NCBI RefSeq assembly: GCF_013186535.1
Contig: NZ_JABMCZ010000003.1
Location: forward strand, 434,001 to 498,000
Direction: 5' to 3'
Source of the DNA: Nocardia terpenica
Lineage (GTDB): Bacteria > Actinomycetota > Actinomycetes > Mycobacteriales > Mycobacteriaceae
Length of the DNA stretch: 64,000 nt
In this document: positions 22,421 to 31,335 of the stretch, one piece after another
How the letters are laid out: the number at the start of each line of letters is the position of its first letter
Numbering within the stretch: the first letter of the stretch is position 1
The notes under the pieces: generated by a model
The model's database searches: none
What the model was told of the DNA's origin: nothing
Seen by the model: the letters and a program-made list of their open reading frames with translations, nothing else
Program-made: the position numbers and the translations under genes

Positions 22421-23960
22421 TCTGGCCGAGCTGTTTTCGGCGCCGGATCCGGTGGTGTTCCCGACGCTTTCGGGACGTCAACGCCCGCATCATGTTTCGT
22501 TGTGGCCCGGGGACGATACGCACGGGCACAAAGCGATTGCGCTCGCCGGGCGGCTCTCGCCGCAGCCGATCATGCCGTGGCAGCGCGGCAATCTGCGGTG
22601 CCTGCTGCGCCGCAATCCGGAGGGCGCGTGGACCCATCCCGACGCCGTGCTGATCTGTCCTCGCCAGAACGGCAAGTCGGAGATCCTGTTGCTGCGCTGC
22701 CTGTATGGGCTGTGCGTGCTCGGCGAGAAGATCCTCTACACGGTGCAGCGGTGGGACACCGGTAAAGAGTTGCATACCCGCCTGGTGGCGTTGATCGGCG
22801 CGAGTGCGAGCCTGCGGCGGCGGTTCGCGTCCGCGCCGACGCTGTCGCAGGGGCGCGGCACCATCAAGTTGACCAACGGCGCGCAGATGGTCACCTCGAC
22901 GCGGTCCGCCGATGTCGGCCGCGGTATCACCAAGCTCGATCTGCTCGTCTACGACGAGGCATACAACCTGGATCTGTCCGCGACGTCCGCGGTCGATTAC
23001 GCGCAGATGGCCGCCCCGGATCCGCAGACGATCTACACGTCGTCCGCGGTGAACGCCGAGCAGCATCCGAAGGGTTTCGTGCTCGCCGATATGCGCGCGG
23101 CCGGGCTGGCCCGTGCCGAGGGCGTCTACTTCGCCGAGTACATGGCTCCCGAGCACCTACCGCATGACGCCGTGACGACCTGGGAGTACGCGAACCCCTC
23201 CTACGGGATCATCCAGACCGCGGCGAAAATGCAGAAACCCTTGCGCAAGGCGACAACCAAGGCCGGGCTGATCGCGTTCGGTGTCGAGGCGCTCGGCCGC
23301 GGCGTGTGGCCGGTGCGCACCGAGCACCGGCCCGCGCTGATCCCCGCCGAGGTGTGGGGCGGCATGGCCGATCCGGCGCCGACGCTGACGGGGCCGCGAG
23401 CAATCGCGGTGGATATGACGCCGGATCGGCGTGTGGTGTCGATCGTGGCGGCGGTGTGGACGACCGCGGGCCGGGTGCATGTCGAGCTCGGCTATCACGG
23501 GCCGCGTGCCCCGGGCACGGTGGGTTATCTGGTGTCGGTGGTGGCGCGGCTGGATCCGTGCGTGCTGGTCATCGACGCGGCATCGCCCGCGGCCTCGCTG
23601 ACCGGTGATCTGCTCGCGGCCGGTGTCGAGGCGACACTCACCGGGACCGCGCAGATGGCGCAGGCGACCGGCGACTTCTACGACAAAGCGATGGCCGGGC
23701 TGCTCGCTCACACCGGTGATCCGGTGCTCGCGGAGGCGGTCGAGGGCGCGGTGAAACGCGACCTGCCCGGCGGTGGCTGGGCGTGGGATCGCAAGGGCGT
23801 CAACGTGATTTCCCCGGTGGTGGCCGCGACGTTGGCGCTGTGGGGACTGATCACCTTCGGTACGCGCACCGCGCCTGTACAGCAGCTCGTACACCGCGCG
23901 GCGGCGAGCCCGGGGGGTCGGCACCACGGTGAGGCGAACCTCGCGGTGGTCGGGTTCTGA
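22401..23960 (+). CDS. Terminase large subunit
   Basis: 519 codons from ATG 22401. The ATPase domain has Walker A CPRQNGKSEI (K92) and Walker B LDLLVYDEAYN (D185, E186). The nuclease half holds acidic residues in GPRAIAVDMTPDRRVVSIVA and PCVLVIDAASPAASL. The enzyme packages phage DNA into proheads and cuts it. It overlaps the small-subunit gene by 20 bp. Intact and of normal length for the family. Confidence 0.95.
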   Translation: MYSLDSDLAELFSAPDPVVFPTLSGRQRPHHVSLWPGDDTHGHKAIALAGRLSPQPIMPWQRGNLRCLLRRNPEGAWTHPDAVLICPRQNGKSEILLLRCLYGLCVLGEKILYTVQRWDTGKELHTRLVALIGASASLRRRFASAPTLSQGRGTIKLTNGAQMVTSTRSADVGRGITKLDLLVYDEAYNLDLSATSAVDYAQMAAPDPQTIYTSSAVNAEQHPKGFVLADMRAAGLARAEGVYFAEYMAPEHLPHDAVTTWEYANPSYGIIQTAAKMQKPLRKATTKAGLIAFGVEALGRGVWPVRTEHRPALIPAEVWGGMADPAPTLTGPRAIAVDMTPDRRVVSIVAAVWTTAGRVHVELGYHGPRAPGTVGYLVSVVARLDPCVLVIDAASPAASLTGDLLAAGVEATLTGTAQMAQATGDFYDKAMAGLLAHTGDPVLAEAVEGAVKRDLPGGGWAWDRKGVNVISPVVAATLALWGLITFGTRTAPVQQLVHRAAASPGGRHHGEANLAVVGF

Positions 23961-23974
23961 ATGGAGGTGACGAC

Positions 23975-25339
23975 GTGGCCGAGAAGACATCCCCGGTGCG
24001 GGGCAGGGTAGCGACCCGCGAAATCGGTTATGCCGTCTCCTATCCCGGCGACATCTGGCTACAGAACACCGAGACGACACCCGAGTTGCGGTGGCCGTTG
24101 TCGGTGCAGGTGTATGACCGGATGCTGCGCCAAGACGCGCAGGTCGCTTCGGTGCATCGAGCGATCACACTGCCGGTGCGCCGCACGAGCTGGCGGGTGG
24201 ACCCCAACGGCGCCCGTGATGAGGTGGCCGAGTTCGTCGCCGGTGATCTGCATCTGCCGATCGTCGGGGCCGACGACGAGTCGCGGCAGCCGACACGGCG
24301 TGTGCGCAACAGTTTTTCGTGGGCCGATCATGTGCGGCTCGCGTTGTTGTGCCTGCCGTACGGGCACAGCTTCTTCGAGCAGATCTACCAGCTCGACGAC
24401 CACGGCTACGCGCACCTGGCGAAGCTCGCGCCGCGGTTGCCGCGGTCGATCTCGAATCTGGTGGTCGCGCCCAGTGGGGAGTTGGTGAGTATCGCGCAGT
24501 ACGCGATGGGCACCATGACCGGTGGTTTCGAGGCCGTGGTGATCGGCGCTATCGCCGGTGGCGGGGCGACGATCCCGGCCAAACGGATCGTGCCCTACAT
24601 CAACGAGCGCGAGGGCGGCGACTGGCTCGGCAAGTCGGTGCTGCGGGCCGCGTACAAGAACTGGCGATTGAAAGATCGCATGCTGCGGGTGCAGGCGCAG
24701 ACGATCGAACGTAACGGGATGGGGATCCCGGTCTACTACGCGGGCCCCCTCGATAAACAAGCCGATCTCGACGAGGGCCAGCGCATGGCCAACGACTACC
24801 GTGCCGGGGACAGCTCGGGGGCGGCGCTGCCGAACGGGGCGAAACTGCGGTTGCAGGGTGTCGAGGGCGCGCTGCCCGACGCGGATCCGGTCATCCGCTA
24901 CCACGACGAGCAGATCGCCCGCGCGCTGCTGGCGCACTTTCTGAACCTCGGAACGCAAACGGGCTCCTGGGCATTGGGGTCGACATTCGCCGATTTCTTC
25001 GTGATGAGCCTGCAGACCGAGGCGCAGCTGATCGCCGACACCGCGACCGCCTACGTCGTGGAGAAGCTCGTCGACCTGAATTTCGGGCCCGACGAACCCG
25101 CACCACGGATCGTGTTCGACGAGATCGGCTCCCGCCACGACGCCACCGCGCAAGCACTCGCCCTACTCATCCAGGCCGGGGCGGTGTTCCCCGACCGGCG
25201 CCTCGAGCAGGCGGTACGCGACATGTACGGGCTGCCGCAGAAAGAGCCGGGCACGCCGGACCCGTCGCCGACACAGAAGAACATGCCACCGGCGCCGCTC
25301 GTCCCGCTGGACGACACCAGCGACGAGGCCCAGCAGTGA
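23975..25339 (+). CDS. Portal protein
   Basis: 454 codons from GTG 23975, preceded by GGAGG. It reads LRWPLSVQVYDRMLRQDAQV then ASVHRAITLPVRRTSWRVDP, the opening of DUF935-like (Mu gp29-type) portals. Later come AYKNWRLKDRMLRVQAQTIE and RYHDEQIARALLAHFLNLGT. The dodecameric portal is the entry for DNA and the base for the tail. The gene lies between terminase and the prohead protease with a 4-bp overlap to the latter, the usual late-operon order. Confidence 0.92.
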   Translation: MAEKTSPVRGRVATREIGYAVSYPGDIWLQNTETTPELRWPLSVQVYDRMLRQDAQVASVHRAITLPVRRTSWRVDPNGARDEVAEFVAGDLHLPIVGADDESRQPTRRVRNSFSWADHVRLALLCLPYGHSFFEQIYQLDDHGYAHLAKLAPRLPRSISNLVVAPSGELVSIAQYAMGTMTGGFEAVVIGAIAGGGATIPAKRIVPYINEREGGDWLGKSVLRAAYKNWRLKDRMLRVQAQTIERNGMGIPVYYAGPLDKQADLDEGQRMANDYRAGDSSGAALPNGAKLRLQGVEGALPDADPVIRYHDEQIARALLAHFLNLGTQTGSWALGSTFADFFVMSLQTEAQLIADTATAYVVEKLVDLNFGPDEPAPRIVFDEIGSRHDATAQALALLIQAGAVFPDRRLEQAVRDMYGLPQKEPGTPDPSPTQKNMPPAPLVPLDDTSDEAQQ

Positions 25340-26583
25340 ATGCCCGCACCCGGTTGCGCGATCTCCGCGGCGGCCCCGCGGCCCGGTCGTGGTATCGCAT
25401 CAACGCCAGCACCGACGCCGCGGTCCCGGAGGTGTTCATCTACGACGAGATCGACTCGTCCGGGGTGAGCGCCGAGCAGTTCGTCCGCGACCTCGCCGCG
25501 CTGGACGGTCCCGAGATCGTGGTGCGTATCAACTCACCCGGCGGCAATGTGTTCGACGGGCTCGCGATCATGCACTCGATCGCCGGGCACGACGCTATGG
25601 TGACGACCGTCGTCGACGGGCTCGCCGCGTCGGCCGCCTCGTTCATCGCCCTCGCAGGCGACGAGGTGGTGATGCGGCCCGGCGCCGAACTCATGATCCA
25701 CGACGCATGGGGACTCGCGGTCGGCACCGCCGAGGACCTGCGGGCCCTCGCCGAGCAACTCGACCGCACCAGCAGCACCCTCGCGGACATCTACGCCGCC
25801 AAGGCCGGAGGCGCGGCCGGCGAGTGGCGCGACCTCATGCGCGCCGAAACCTGGTACAGCGCCAACGAAGCCGTCACCGCAGGGCTCGCCGACCGCGTCG
25901 AAGCACCCCGCAAAGACACCACCGCCGCCGGGACCGGGAAAGCCCGCGTGTTCGACCTCAGCGTCTTCAACTACCACGGCCGTGGTGCGGCGCCCGCGCC
26001 GCGGCTGCACCGCCGTCCCTTCGCACGGGCGGAGGTCACACGAAAGGAAGGACCTATGTCCACCCTGATGGAGGGCCTCCGCGAGCGTTTCGGGCTCCCC
26101 GACGACGCCGACGAGGCAACGATCCTGGCGGCAGTGACCGCCGAACTCGACAGCACCACCGCCCCTGCAGAAGACGCAGCGCCGGACGCCCCGGCCGAGC
26201 CGACCCTGCAGCAGATCGCCGCGTCGGCGAAGCGGCTGAATCTGCGCCTGGTCGACGCCACACAATACGAGCAACTCGCCGCCCAAGCCGCCCAGGGCGC
26301 GCAAGCGTTCGCGCGGCAGCAGGCACAGCATCGCGACACCGTGCTCGCCGACGCGGTCCGCACAGGCCGGATCGCCAAGGCGCAGCAGCCGCATTTCGCG
26401 AAGCTGCACGCCGCCGACCCCGAGGGCACCGAGGCGCTGCTCGCCGAGCTTCCGCCCGGTGTGGCGGTGCCGCTGACCGAGGTCGGGCATGCCGGTGAGC
26501 CCGACATCGACCACGAGGCCGCCGAACTCGCGACGTCGTTCGCGAAGATCACCGGCTCACCCTGGAAGGACTCGGACCGATGA
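25336..26583 (+). CDS. ClpP-like prohead protease with C-terminal scaffold domain
   Basis: 415 codons. The ClpP-fold triad is visible: nucleophile S99 in DGLAASAASFIA, H122 in ELMIHDAWG and D186 in GLADRVE. INSPGGNVFDGLAIM is the substrate-binding loop. After residue 215 a linker leads to a helical domain with RQQAQHRDTVLADAVRTGRI, typical of scaffolding. An internal ATG at codon 241 with its own ribosome site probably makes the scaffold separately. The protease matures the prohead and removes the scaffold. It overlaps the decoration protein by 4 bp. Confidence 0.9.
   Translation: MNARTRLRDLRGGPAARSWYRINASTDAAVPEVFIYDEIDSSGVSAEQFVRDLAALDGPEIVVRINSPGGNVFDGLAIMHSIAGHDAMVTTVVDGLAASAASFIALAGDEVVMRPGAELMIHDAWGLAVGTAEDLRALAEQLDRTSSTLADIYAAKAGGAAGEWRDLMRAETWYSANEAVTAGLADRVEAPRKDTTAAGTGKARVFDLSVFNYHGRGAAPAPRLHRRPFARAEVTRKEGPMSTLMEGLRERFGLPDDADEATILAAVTAELDSTTAPAEDAAPDAPAEPTLQQIAASAKRLNLRLVDATQYEQLAAQAAQGAQAFARQQAQHRDTVLADAVRTGRIAKAQQPHFAKLHAADPEGTEALLAELPPGVAVPLTEVGHAGEPDIDHEAAELATSFAKITGSPWKDSDR
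26056..26583 (+). CDS. Nested scaffolding protein (internal start within protease gene)
   Basis: In-frame ATG at 26056 with AAGGAAGG (26044-26051) just upstream, giving a 175-codon product identical to the protease C-terminus. It starts MSTLMEGLRERFGLPDDADE and has an Asp/Pro/Ala-rich linker, a coiled helical region (LAAQAAQGAQAFARQQAQHR) and an acidic C-terminus ending TGSPWKDSDR. The arrangement matches lambda C/Nu3, where the scaffold is translated from within the protease gene. Inferred from the ribosome site and domain boundary. Confidence 0.7.
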   Translation: MSTLMEGLRERFGLPDDADEATILAAVTAELDSTTAPAEDAAPDAPAEPTLQQIAASAKRLNLRLVDATQYEQLAAQAAQGAQAFARQQAQHRDTVLADAVRTGRIAKAQQPHFAKLHAADPEGTEALLAELPPGVAVPLTEVGHAGEPDIDHEAAELATSFAKITGSPWKDSDR

Positions 26584-26948
26584 GCGACTTTCTGCCCCTG
26601 TACCACCCAGCTGCCAAGGTGCCGTACGTGACGAGCGCCGCGGTGACCGCCGGTCAACTGCTCGTGGTGTCCGGCAACAACACCGTGGCAGCGTCGTCGG
26701 CGGCGGGGATGGCGTTCGGTGTGGCCGCCGTCGACGACCCCCTCGGGGGTAATCAGATCATGGTCTACCGCAACGGTATTCACGTACTCGCCGCCTCCGG
26801 GACGATCAACGCCGGTGACCCGGTGGTGGCCGCGGCGTCGGGTGCGGTGTCGGCGATCGGGTCGGACACCAACTACACCCACGTCGTCGGCCAGGCGCTC
26901 ACCGCCGCCGCGGGCGGCAAGGTGACCGTCGCGCTGCGCCTCGCATGA
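26580..26948 (+). CDS. Head decoration-type protein (DUF2190-like)
   Basis: 122 codons. Beta-rich throughout: VPYVTSAAVTAGQLLVVSGN, AAGMAFGVAAVDDPLGGNQI and INAGDPVVAAASGAVSAIGS. The repeated entry of a value then 'VVGQALTAAAGGKVTVALRL' resembles DUF2190 / capsid decoration proteins. Position between protease/scaffold and major capsid also fits. It probably stabilises the capsid after expansion. Confidence 0.78.
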   Translation: MSDFLPLYHPAAKVPYVTSAAVTAGQLLVVSGNNTVAASSAAGMAFGVAAVDDPLGGNQIMVYRNGIHVLAASGTINAGDPVVAAASGAVSAIGSDTNYTHVVGQALTAAAGGKVTVALRLA

Positions 26949-26976
26949 GCCCCTGATTCCAGAAAAGAGAGTCCCC

Positions 26977-27942
26977 GTGTCCGGAAACACCACCTTCCCG
27001 CCGTCACCGCCGACACTGTCCGGTGACGTCCTCTCGATCAACCGGTTTCTCAACGATCCGCTGTGGGTGCTGCGGTCCCTGCGCACCATCAGTGACCAGA
27101 TGTTCGTGTCGAACAAGATCCTCACCTCGCAGTTGTGGACCGAGTCCGGCAGCGTCGGCTACGAGCAGACCGAGAGCATCTATGCCGACAACACCCCGCA
27201 GCCGGTGCCCCCGGGTGGCGAGTATCCGGTGACCACGACCGGCACCGGGCCCGCCAGCATGGCGAATACGGTGAAGTGGGGCCAGGATTCGGAGATCTCC
27301 GACGAGTCGATCTCCCGCCAGAGATACGACGTCGTCAACCGCAAATTCACGAAACTCGCGAATTCGCATGTGCTCAAGGTGGATTCGATCGCGCTGTCGG
27401 CCGTGGCGTCGGCGATCACCCAGACCACGGCCGCGCTCGCGTCGTGGGCCGGAACCGGTGCTACGCCCGCCATTCTGCGGGACTTGATGCGTGCGTTCGC
27501 GAACATCCTCGCCTTGAAGCAGGGGTACATGCCCGACACGGTGCTCGTGGGACTGACCACGTTCGCCAACATCGTCTCCGACGACAGACTCGCCAACCTG
27601 CTGCCGCGCGAGGTCCCCGGCGTGCGGGACAGCAACGTGGCGGCCGGATGGGATTCGCCGTTCATGCGCCGCATCGGCGGGTTCACCTTTGTGACAAGCC
27701 CGAATCTGCCGACCACCGGGACCGCGTTCCTGCTGGACGCCAAGGTGTTCGGCGCGTTCGTCGACGAGCGCGTGCCCGCCCCCGGATACGTCGCCAGCGA
27801 CGACCCCGGCGCGGACGGTATCCAGGTCAAGACCATGCGCGAAGAACGCACCGACGCGTGGCGGATCCGCTGCCGCCGCATCACGGTCCCGATCATCCTG
27901 GAACCCCGCGCCGCGTGGGCGATCACGGGAGTCGACGCATGA
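26977..27942 (+). CDS. Major capsid protein
   Basis: 321 codons from GTG 26977. It starts after AAAAGAGAG and shows LSINRFLNDPLWVLRSLRTI, SEISDESISRQRYDVVNRKF, then LLPREVPGVRDSNVAAGWDS and FLLDAKVFGAFVDERVPAPG, the layout of actinophage HK97-fold capsids without a large N-terminal delta domain (the scaffold is separate here). It is the main structural protein of the icosahedral head. It overlaps the next gene by 4 bp. Confidence 0.9.
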   Translation: MSGNTTFPPSPPTLSGDVLSINRFLNDPLWVLRSLRTISDQMFVSNKILTSQLWTESGSVGYEQTESIYADNTPQPVPPGGEYPVTTTGTGPASMANTVKWGQDSEISDESISRQRYDVVNRKFTKLANSHVLKVDSIALSAVASAITQTTAALASWAGTGATPAILRDLMRAFANILALKQGYMPDTVLVGLTTFANIVSDDRLANLLPREVPGVRDSNVAAGWDSPFMRRIGGFTFVTSPNLPTTGTAFLLDAKVFGAFVDERVPAPGYVASDDPGADGIQVKTMREERTDAWRIRCRRITVPIILEPRAAWAITGVDA

Positions 27943-28286
27943 GCCAGCACACCCGCTACCGCGTGACCGCGCCGCTCGTCCTCGCCCACGACGAGGCCGA
28001 CCGCACTCACCACCACTACTACGGGGCCGTGATCTCGTGGCTGTCGCCCCTCGAGCGCGCGCACCTGCTCGGTCAGGAACAGGTCGAGGAGATCGAGGAA
28101 CCGGTGCCCCCGGGCGTCGTCCCACCCGCCCCGGCCACGCCCGCCGCCCCGGCCGCGGAGGCGGTACGGCCGCCGCAAGTGGCGCCGAAAGACGTGTGGG
28201 TGGACTACGCGGTGGCTGCGCACGGTCTCGACCGGGCCGCCGCCGAAGCGATGACCAAAGAAGCCCTGAAGGCGCTCGGCCACTGA
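27939..28286 (+). CDS. Small head protein with proline-rich linker, unknown
   Basis: 115 codons from ATG 27939. N-terminal 50 residues (YRVTAPLVLAHDEADRTHHH then YYGAVISWLSPLERAHLLGQ), then a Pro/Ala-rich linker (PGVVPPAPATPAAPAAEAVR), then a C-terminal helical module PKDVWVDYAVAAHGLDRAAA, the type found in head fibre or connector-associated proteins. Function inferred only from position after the capsid gene. Confidence 0.6.
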   Translation: MSQHTRYRVTAPLVLAHDEADRTHHHYYGAVISWLSPLERAHLLGQEQVEEIEEPVPPGVVPPAPATPAAPAAEAVRPPQVAPKDVWVDYAVAAHGLDRAAAEAMTKEALKALGH

Positions 28287-28299
28287 ACGAGGCATCGAG

Positions 28300-28740
28300 G
28301 TGACTGCGGCGGGGCCGCCGCCGTTCGCGTCGGTGGCCGACGTGCAATCGACATGGCGCGCCCTCACCCCGGAGCAGGCCGCCTACGCGGGCCTGCTGCT
28401 GCAGGCCGCCGCGGTGTGGATCTACGGGAAGCTGCCGGGCATCGACCCGGTGAGCCCGGCCGCGCGCATCGTGTCGGTCGAGGTGGTACGGGATGCGTTG
28501 CAGCGCGACGTGTTCGAGGGCGCACCCTCGGGAAAGATCACCCGCGGCAGCCGCTCGGACGAGTGGACGACCGCCCGGACCGCGACCGTCGAGGAACTCG
28601 CACACACGCTGGTGTTCTCCGAGTACCACCTGAATTTGCTCGGCCTGTTCCAGCCGACCGGCCCACGGTACGCGATGGGCTCACGCACACGAGGCCCGGA
28701 CCCGATCCGTCTGTTCGGCATCGAACTGGGGGACTGCTGA
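28300..28740 (+). CDS. Head-tail connector protein (gp6-like adaptor)
   Basis: 146 codons from GTG 28300 with a CGAGG ribosome site. SVADVQSTWRALTPEQAAYA then GLLLQAAAVWIYGKLPGIDP is a helical adaptor fold, followed by SVEVVRDALQRDVFEGAPSG, as in gp6/gp15-type connectors. It would form a ring under the portal. Placement after the capsid block and before other connectors supports the call. Confidence 0.75.
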   Translation: MTAAGPPPFASVADVQSTWRALTPEQAAYAGLLLQAAAVWIYGKLPGIDPVSPAARIVSVEVVRDALQRDVFEGAPSGKITRGSRSDEWTTARTATVEELAHTLVFSEYHLNLLGLFQPTGPRYAMGSRTRGPDPIRLFGIELGDC

Positions 28741-29127
28741 ATGGTTTTCGCGCTCGGTACCCACACGCTCGTGTTGCATCGGCGGATCCCGGTCGTCGAC
28801 GCCACCGGCCGCCCGGTGCTCGACGCTTACGGCCGCGAACAGGTGACCGATATCGCGGTGACCGTGGCGGGTTGCGATTTCGAGGTGACCGCGTCGCTGG
28901 AAACCGAGTCCGCCGTGACGATCACGCGCCTGGACGGCCGCGGCATGCTCCCGCCCGGCACCCCGGTCGACTACCTGTCGGCGGTCACCTGGCAGGGCAT
29001 CAAGTTCGAAGTGCACGGGCCACCGCGCCCGGTACCCGCCATCCGCACCGGCGCCATCGATCACATCGCGGTCACCGCCCGCTCGTCGCTGGACAGCACC
29101 AACCCCGCCAGTAGAGAGGAAGGCTGA
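28741..29127 (+). CDS. Head-tail joining / stopper-type protein
   Basis: 128 codons, starting immediately after the adaptor stop codon. Beta-rich: MVFALGTHTLVLHRRIPVVD, GREQVTDIAVTVAGCDFEVT then PPGTPVDYLSAVTWQGIKFE. The size and position are those of the head-closure (stopper) protein of siphoviruses. No sequence motif proves it. Confidence 0.65.
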   Translation: MVFALGTHTLVLHRRIPVVDATGRPVLDAYGREQVTDIAVTVAGCDFEVTASLETESAVTITRLDGRGMLPPGTPVDYLSAVTWQGIKFEVHGPPRPVPAIRTGAIDHIAVTARSSLDSTNPASREEG

Positions 29128-29130
29128 CCG

Positions 29131-29496
29131 ATGGCCATGGAAGTGATGGGCGTACTCGCTGAACTGACCAAACTCGCCACCCAGGCCGGGCCCGCGTCAC
29201 CGATAATGCGCGAGGCATTGCTCGCCGAAGCCAAACGCGGCGAGAAATACGCGAAAACCATTGCGCCGGTGAACAAAACCGGGAAACCACACCGCATCAC
29301 CGCCGGGTACGTCGACGAGCCGGGCGACTACCGCGACAGCATCGAGGGCCTGGTGCTGTTCGAGCACGGCGCGTGGCGGGGCCGCGTGATCGCGCGGGAC
29401 TGGAAAGCGCACATGCTCGAGTACGGCACCACGCACATGGCGAAGCGCGCTATCCTGCGCCGCACCGCGGGATATCTGCGAGGCACCCGGTCGTGA
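29131..29496 (+). CDS. HK97 gp10-like tail completion protein
   Basis: 121 codons. REALLAEAKRGEKYAKTIAP then VNKTGKPHRITAGYVDEPGD, followed by HMLEYGTTHMAKRAILRRTA, matches the HK97-gp10 pattern (EYGT near the C-terminus). The family helps attach tail to head. It overlaps the next gene by 4 bp. Confidence 0.78.
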   Translation: MAMEVMGVLAELTKLATQAGPASPIMREALLAEAKRGEKYAKTIAPVNKTGKPHRITAGYVDEPGDYRDSIEGLVLFEHGAWRGRVIARDWKAHMLEYGTTHMAKRAILRRTAGYLRGTRS

Positions 29497-29888
29497 GGCC
29501 GGAGGGGCGGCATTTCGCCAACCTCCGCACTTTGCTGACCACGTACCTGCTGCGGGTGGACGGGATCGGTAGTGCGGGAACGAAATTGCGGCCGGTGTGG
29601 CCGTTCGTGCTGATCACCGTCATCGCGTCCGGCGGCGACAACTACCTGTGGTCACGCCACTTGGTCGATGTCGAGGTGTTCCACAGCGACTACTCGGCCG
29701 GTGCCGATTTCACCCGGCGTGTGCACGACCACATGATGCGGTTGCGGCACAGCTACGTCGACGGCGTCCCGATCTCGGATGTCGCCACCATCCACGGTTT
29801 CGGCGACCTCGATTACCAGGACGACACCGTCCACCGGTTCATCGCCGAATACGAGATCGAGTCGTCCGTCGACGCCCAACCCCTGTAA
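29493..29888 (+). CDS. Tail terminator-type protein
   Basis: 131 codons from GTG 29493. LRTLLTTYLLRVDGIGSAGT and LVDVEVFHSDYSAGADFTRR, then TVHRFIAEYEIESSV at the end, give an alpha/beta fold that fits siphovirus tail terminators. The assignment rests on size and on location directly before the tail tube gene. Confidence 0.68.
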   Translation: MRPEGRHFANLRTLLTTYLLRVDGIGSAGTKLRPVWPFVLITVIASGGDNYLWSRHLVDVEVFHSDYSAGADFTRRVHDHMMRLRHSYVDGVPISDVATIHGFGDLDYQDDTVHRFIAEYEIESSVDAQPL

Positions 29889-29900
29889 GGAGATTCAGTA

Positions 29901-30860
29901 ATGGCCGATGTGAAGATGGCCGCGGGTACCACGTGGGACACCGTGTTCGGCGGTGACGTGGGGAATGTGTTCAAGGGCCAGTTCGGTTTCTGCCTCGCCC
30001 GTGACTACGACGCGACCAAGCCGCTGACCACCTGGACCCCGTTCGCGTCCGACGGCAACTGGTCGCCGACCCTGCTCACCACCGACGGCTTCACCGGGCT
30101 GGGGTATTTCGACGAGAACGGCCTGGAATTCACTCCTACCCTGACCACCGCCGATGTCAAGGCGTGGCAGACGCGGCAGAAGTTGCTCACCGACTTCACC
30201 GAGGACAGCGAAGCGGCCATGTTCACCGCGATCGAGCGGACACCCTATATCGAAGCGCTGGAGTCGAATATCCCCTTCGCGTCCATGCTGCCGATGGGCG
30301 GCATCGGCTACCAGTACACCAAGCCGGTGGTGACCTTCCCGGTTCATCGGCAGCTGGTGTTCGGGTCCATCTACATGACGCCGCAAGGCATTTCGGCGTG
30401 GGCGCGGATCTACTCCGACGCGATCATGGCCAAGCCCGACAAACTCAACATGAACGCCAAAACCGAGGCGCAGGGCAAACTCACCTTCGACGCGATGCTC
30501 GACTCGGTCTCCGGATTCGCGGTGCGTACCCTGCGCGATGGCCCGGGCTGGCGGGCCCGCGGCGGCACCACCGCCACCCCGGGCACACCGACCGCGACCG
30601 CGGGTGCAGCCGGTATCGCGACGCTAGCGTTCACCGCACCTGCCTCGAAGAACGGCCCGTTTACCTACAGCGTGTTCGTCGACGCCACCGTGACCCCGGT
30701 CGCGACTGGCAGCGTCGCCGTCGGCGGCACCGCGGCATCCCCGGTGCTGACCGTGTCCGGGCTGACCAGCGGCGCGCACACGTTCAAGGTGCAGGCAATC
30801 GGCTCCAACGGATCGGCCTCGAACCAGTCGGCCGCCTCCAACTCGGTGACCACCTCCTAA
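29901..30860 (+). CDS. Major tail (tube) protein with C-terminal Ig-like domain
   Basis: 319 codons with an AAGGAGA ribosome site. The first 220 residues form the tube domain (GFTGLGYFDENGLEFTPTLT and YTKPVVTFPVHRQLVFGSIY). After a Gly/Thr/Pro linker (GTTATPGTPTATAGAAG) comes an Ig/FN3-like domain ending LTVSGLTSGAHTFKVQAIGS then NGSASNQSAASNSVTTS. Ig-like additions on tail tubes project outward and may help in weak surface binding. Confidence 0.88.
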   Translation: MADVKMAAGTTWDTVFGGDVGNVFKGQFGFCLARDYDATKPLTTWTPFASDGNWSPTLLTTDGFTGLGYFDENGLEFTPTLTTADVKAWQTRQKLLTDFTEDSEAAMFTAIERTPYIEALESNIPFASMLPMGGIGYQYTKPVVTFPVHRQLVFGSIYMTPQGISAWARIYSDAIMAKPDKLNMNAKTEAQGKLTFDAMLDSVSGFAVRTLRDGPGWRARGGTTATPGTPTATAGAAGIATLAFTAPASKNGPFTYSVFVDATVTPVATGSVAVGGTAASPVLTVSGLTSGAHTFKVQAIGSNGSASNQSAASNSVTTS

Positions 30861-30897
30861 CGAACCCCGGCCCCGCCTGCCGAGAAAGAAGTCCGCA

Positions 30898-31335
30898 ATG
30901 TCTGAACCGATTCCGGCCATGATCCCGAGCGGCCCTGTGCCCGAACAGTTTCCAGCACCCGCACCGGTACCGGCACCCGCACCGCCTGCGGCGCCAGAGC
31001 CGGTGGCGCTCGGGGAGACGGTCACCGATCTAGCGGCGTTCCGCGCACAAGGCTTGGAGAGTCTCGGTGTGGCGCGCGGGATTTCGTTTCAGCCGGGCGG
31101 TCCCGGGACCGAGGTGTTCACGGTCCCGCACGCGCTCCTGTTGAGCGATGACAAGAACACCGAGCTGGCCAAGCCGTTGGACTTCGTCGAGATCGCCAAG
31201 ACCATCTTGAACACCGATACCGACCCGGACGCCTACTACCGGTTCCGCGCCGCCGGCGGCCAGGCCGGGGATGTGATGATCGCGTGGCGGCATCTGAGCC
31301 TTGGGCTGGATGTCCCAAAATCGGCGAAGCCGTAG
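30898..31335 (+). CDS. Tail assembly chaperone G
   Basis: 145 codons. A proline/alanine-rich N-terminus (FPAPAPVPAPAPPAAPEPVA) leads to a helical domain containing PHALLLSDDKNTELAKPLDF then VEIAKTILNTDTDPDAYYRF. The zero-frame product ends GLDVPKSAKP. A slippery heptamer at 31314-31320 lets some ribosomes shift to make G-T. Position between tail tube and tape measure is diagnostic. Confidence 0.88.
   Translation: MSEPIPAMIPSGPVPEQFPAPAPVPAPAPPAAPEPVALGETVTDLAAFRAQGLESLGVARGISFQPGGPGTEVFTVPHALLLSDDKNTELAKPLDFVEIAKTILNTDTDPDAYYRFRAAGGQAGDVMIAWRHLSLGLDVPKSAKP
31314..31320 (+). other. Programmed -1 frameshift site, CCCAAAA
   Basis: In the G frame the codons are GTC-CCA-AAA-TCG, so the heptamer is C-CCA-AAA, an exact X-XXY-YYZ slippery site in register. 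A -1 shift continues as AAA-ATC-GGC-GAA (K-I-G-E) into the downstream open frame that ends at 31799, while the zero frame stops 13 bases on at 31333-31335. No stimulatory stem was modelled. Confidence 0.92.
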
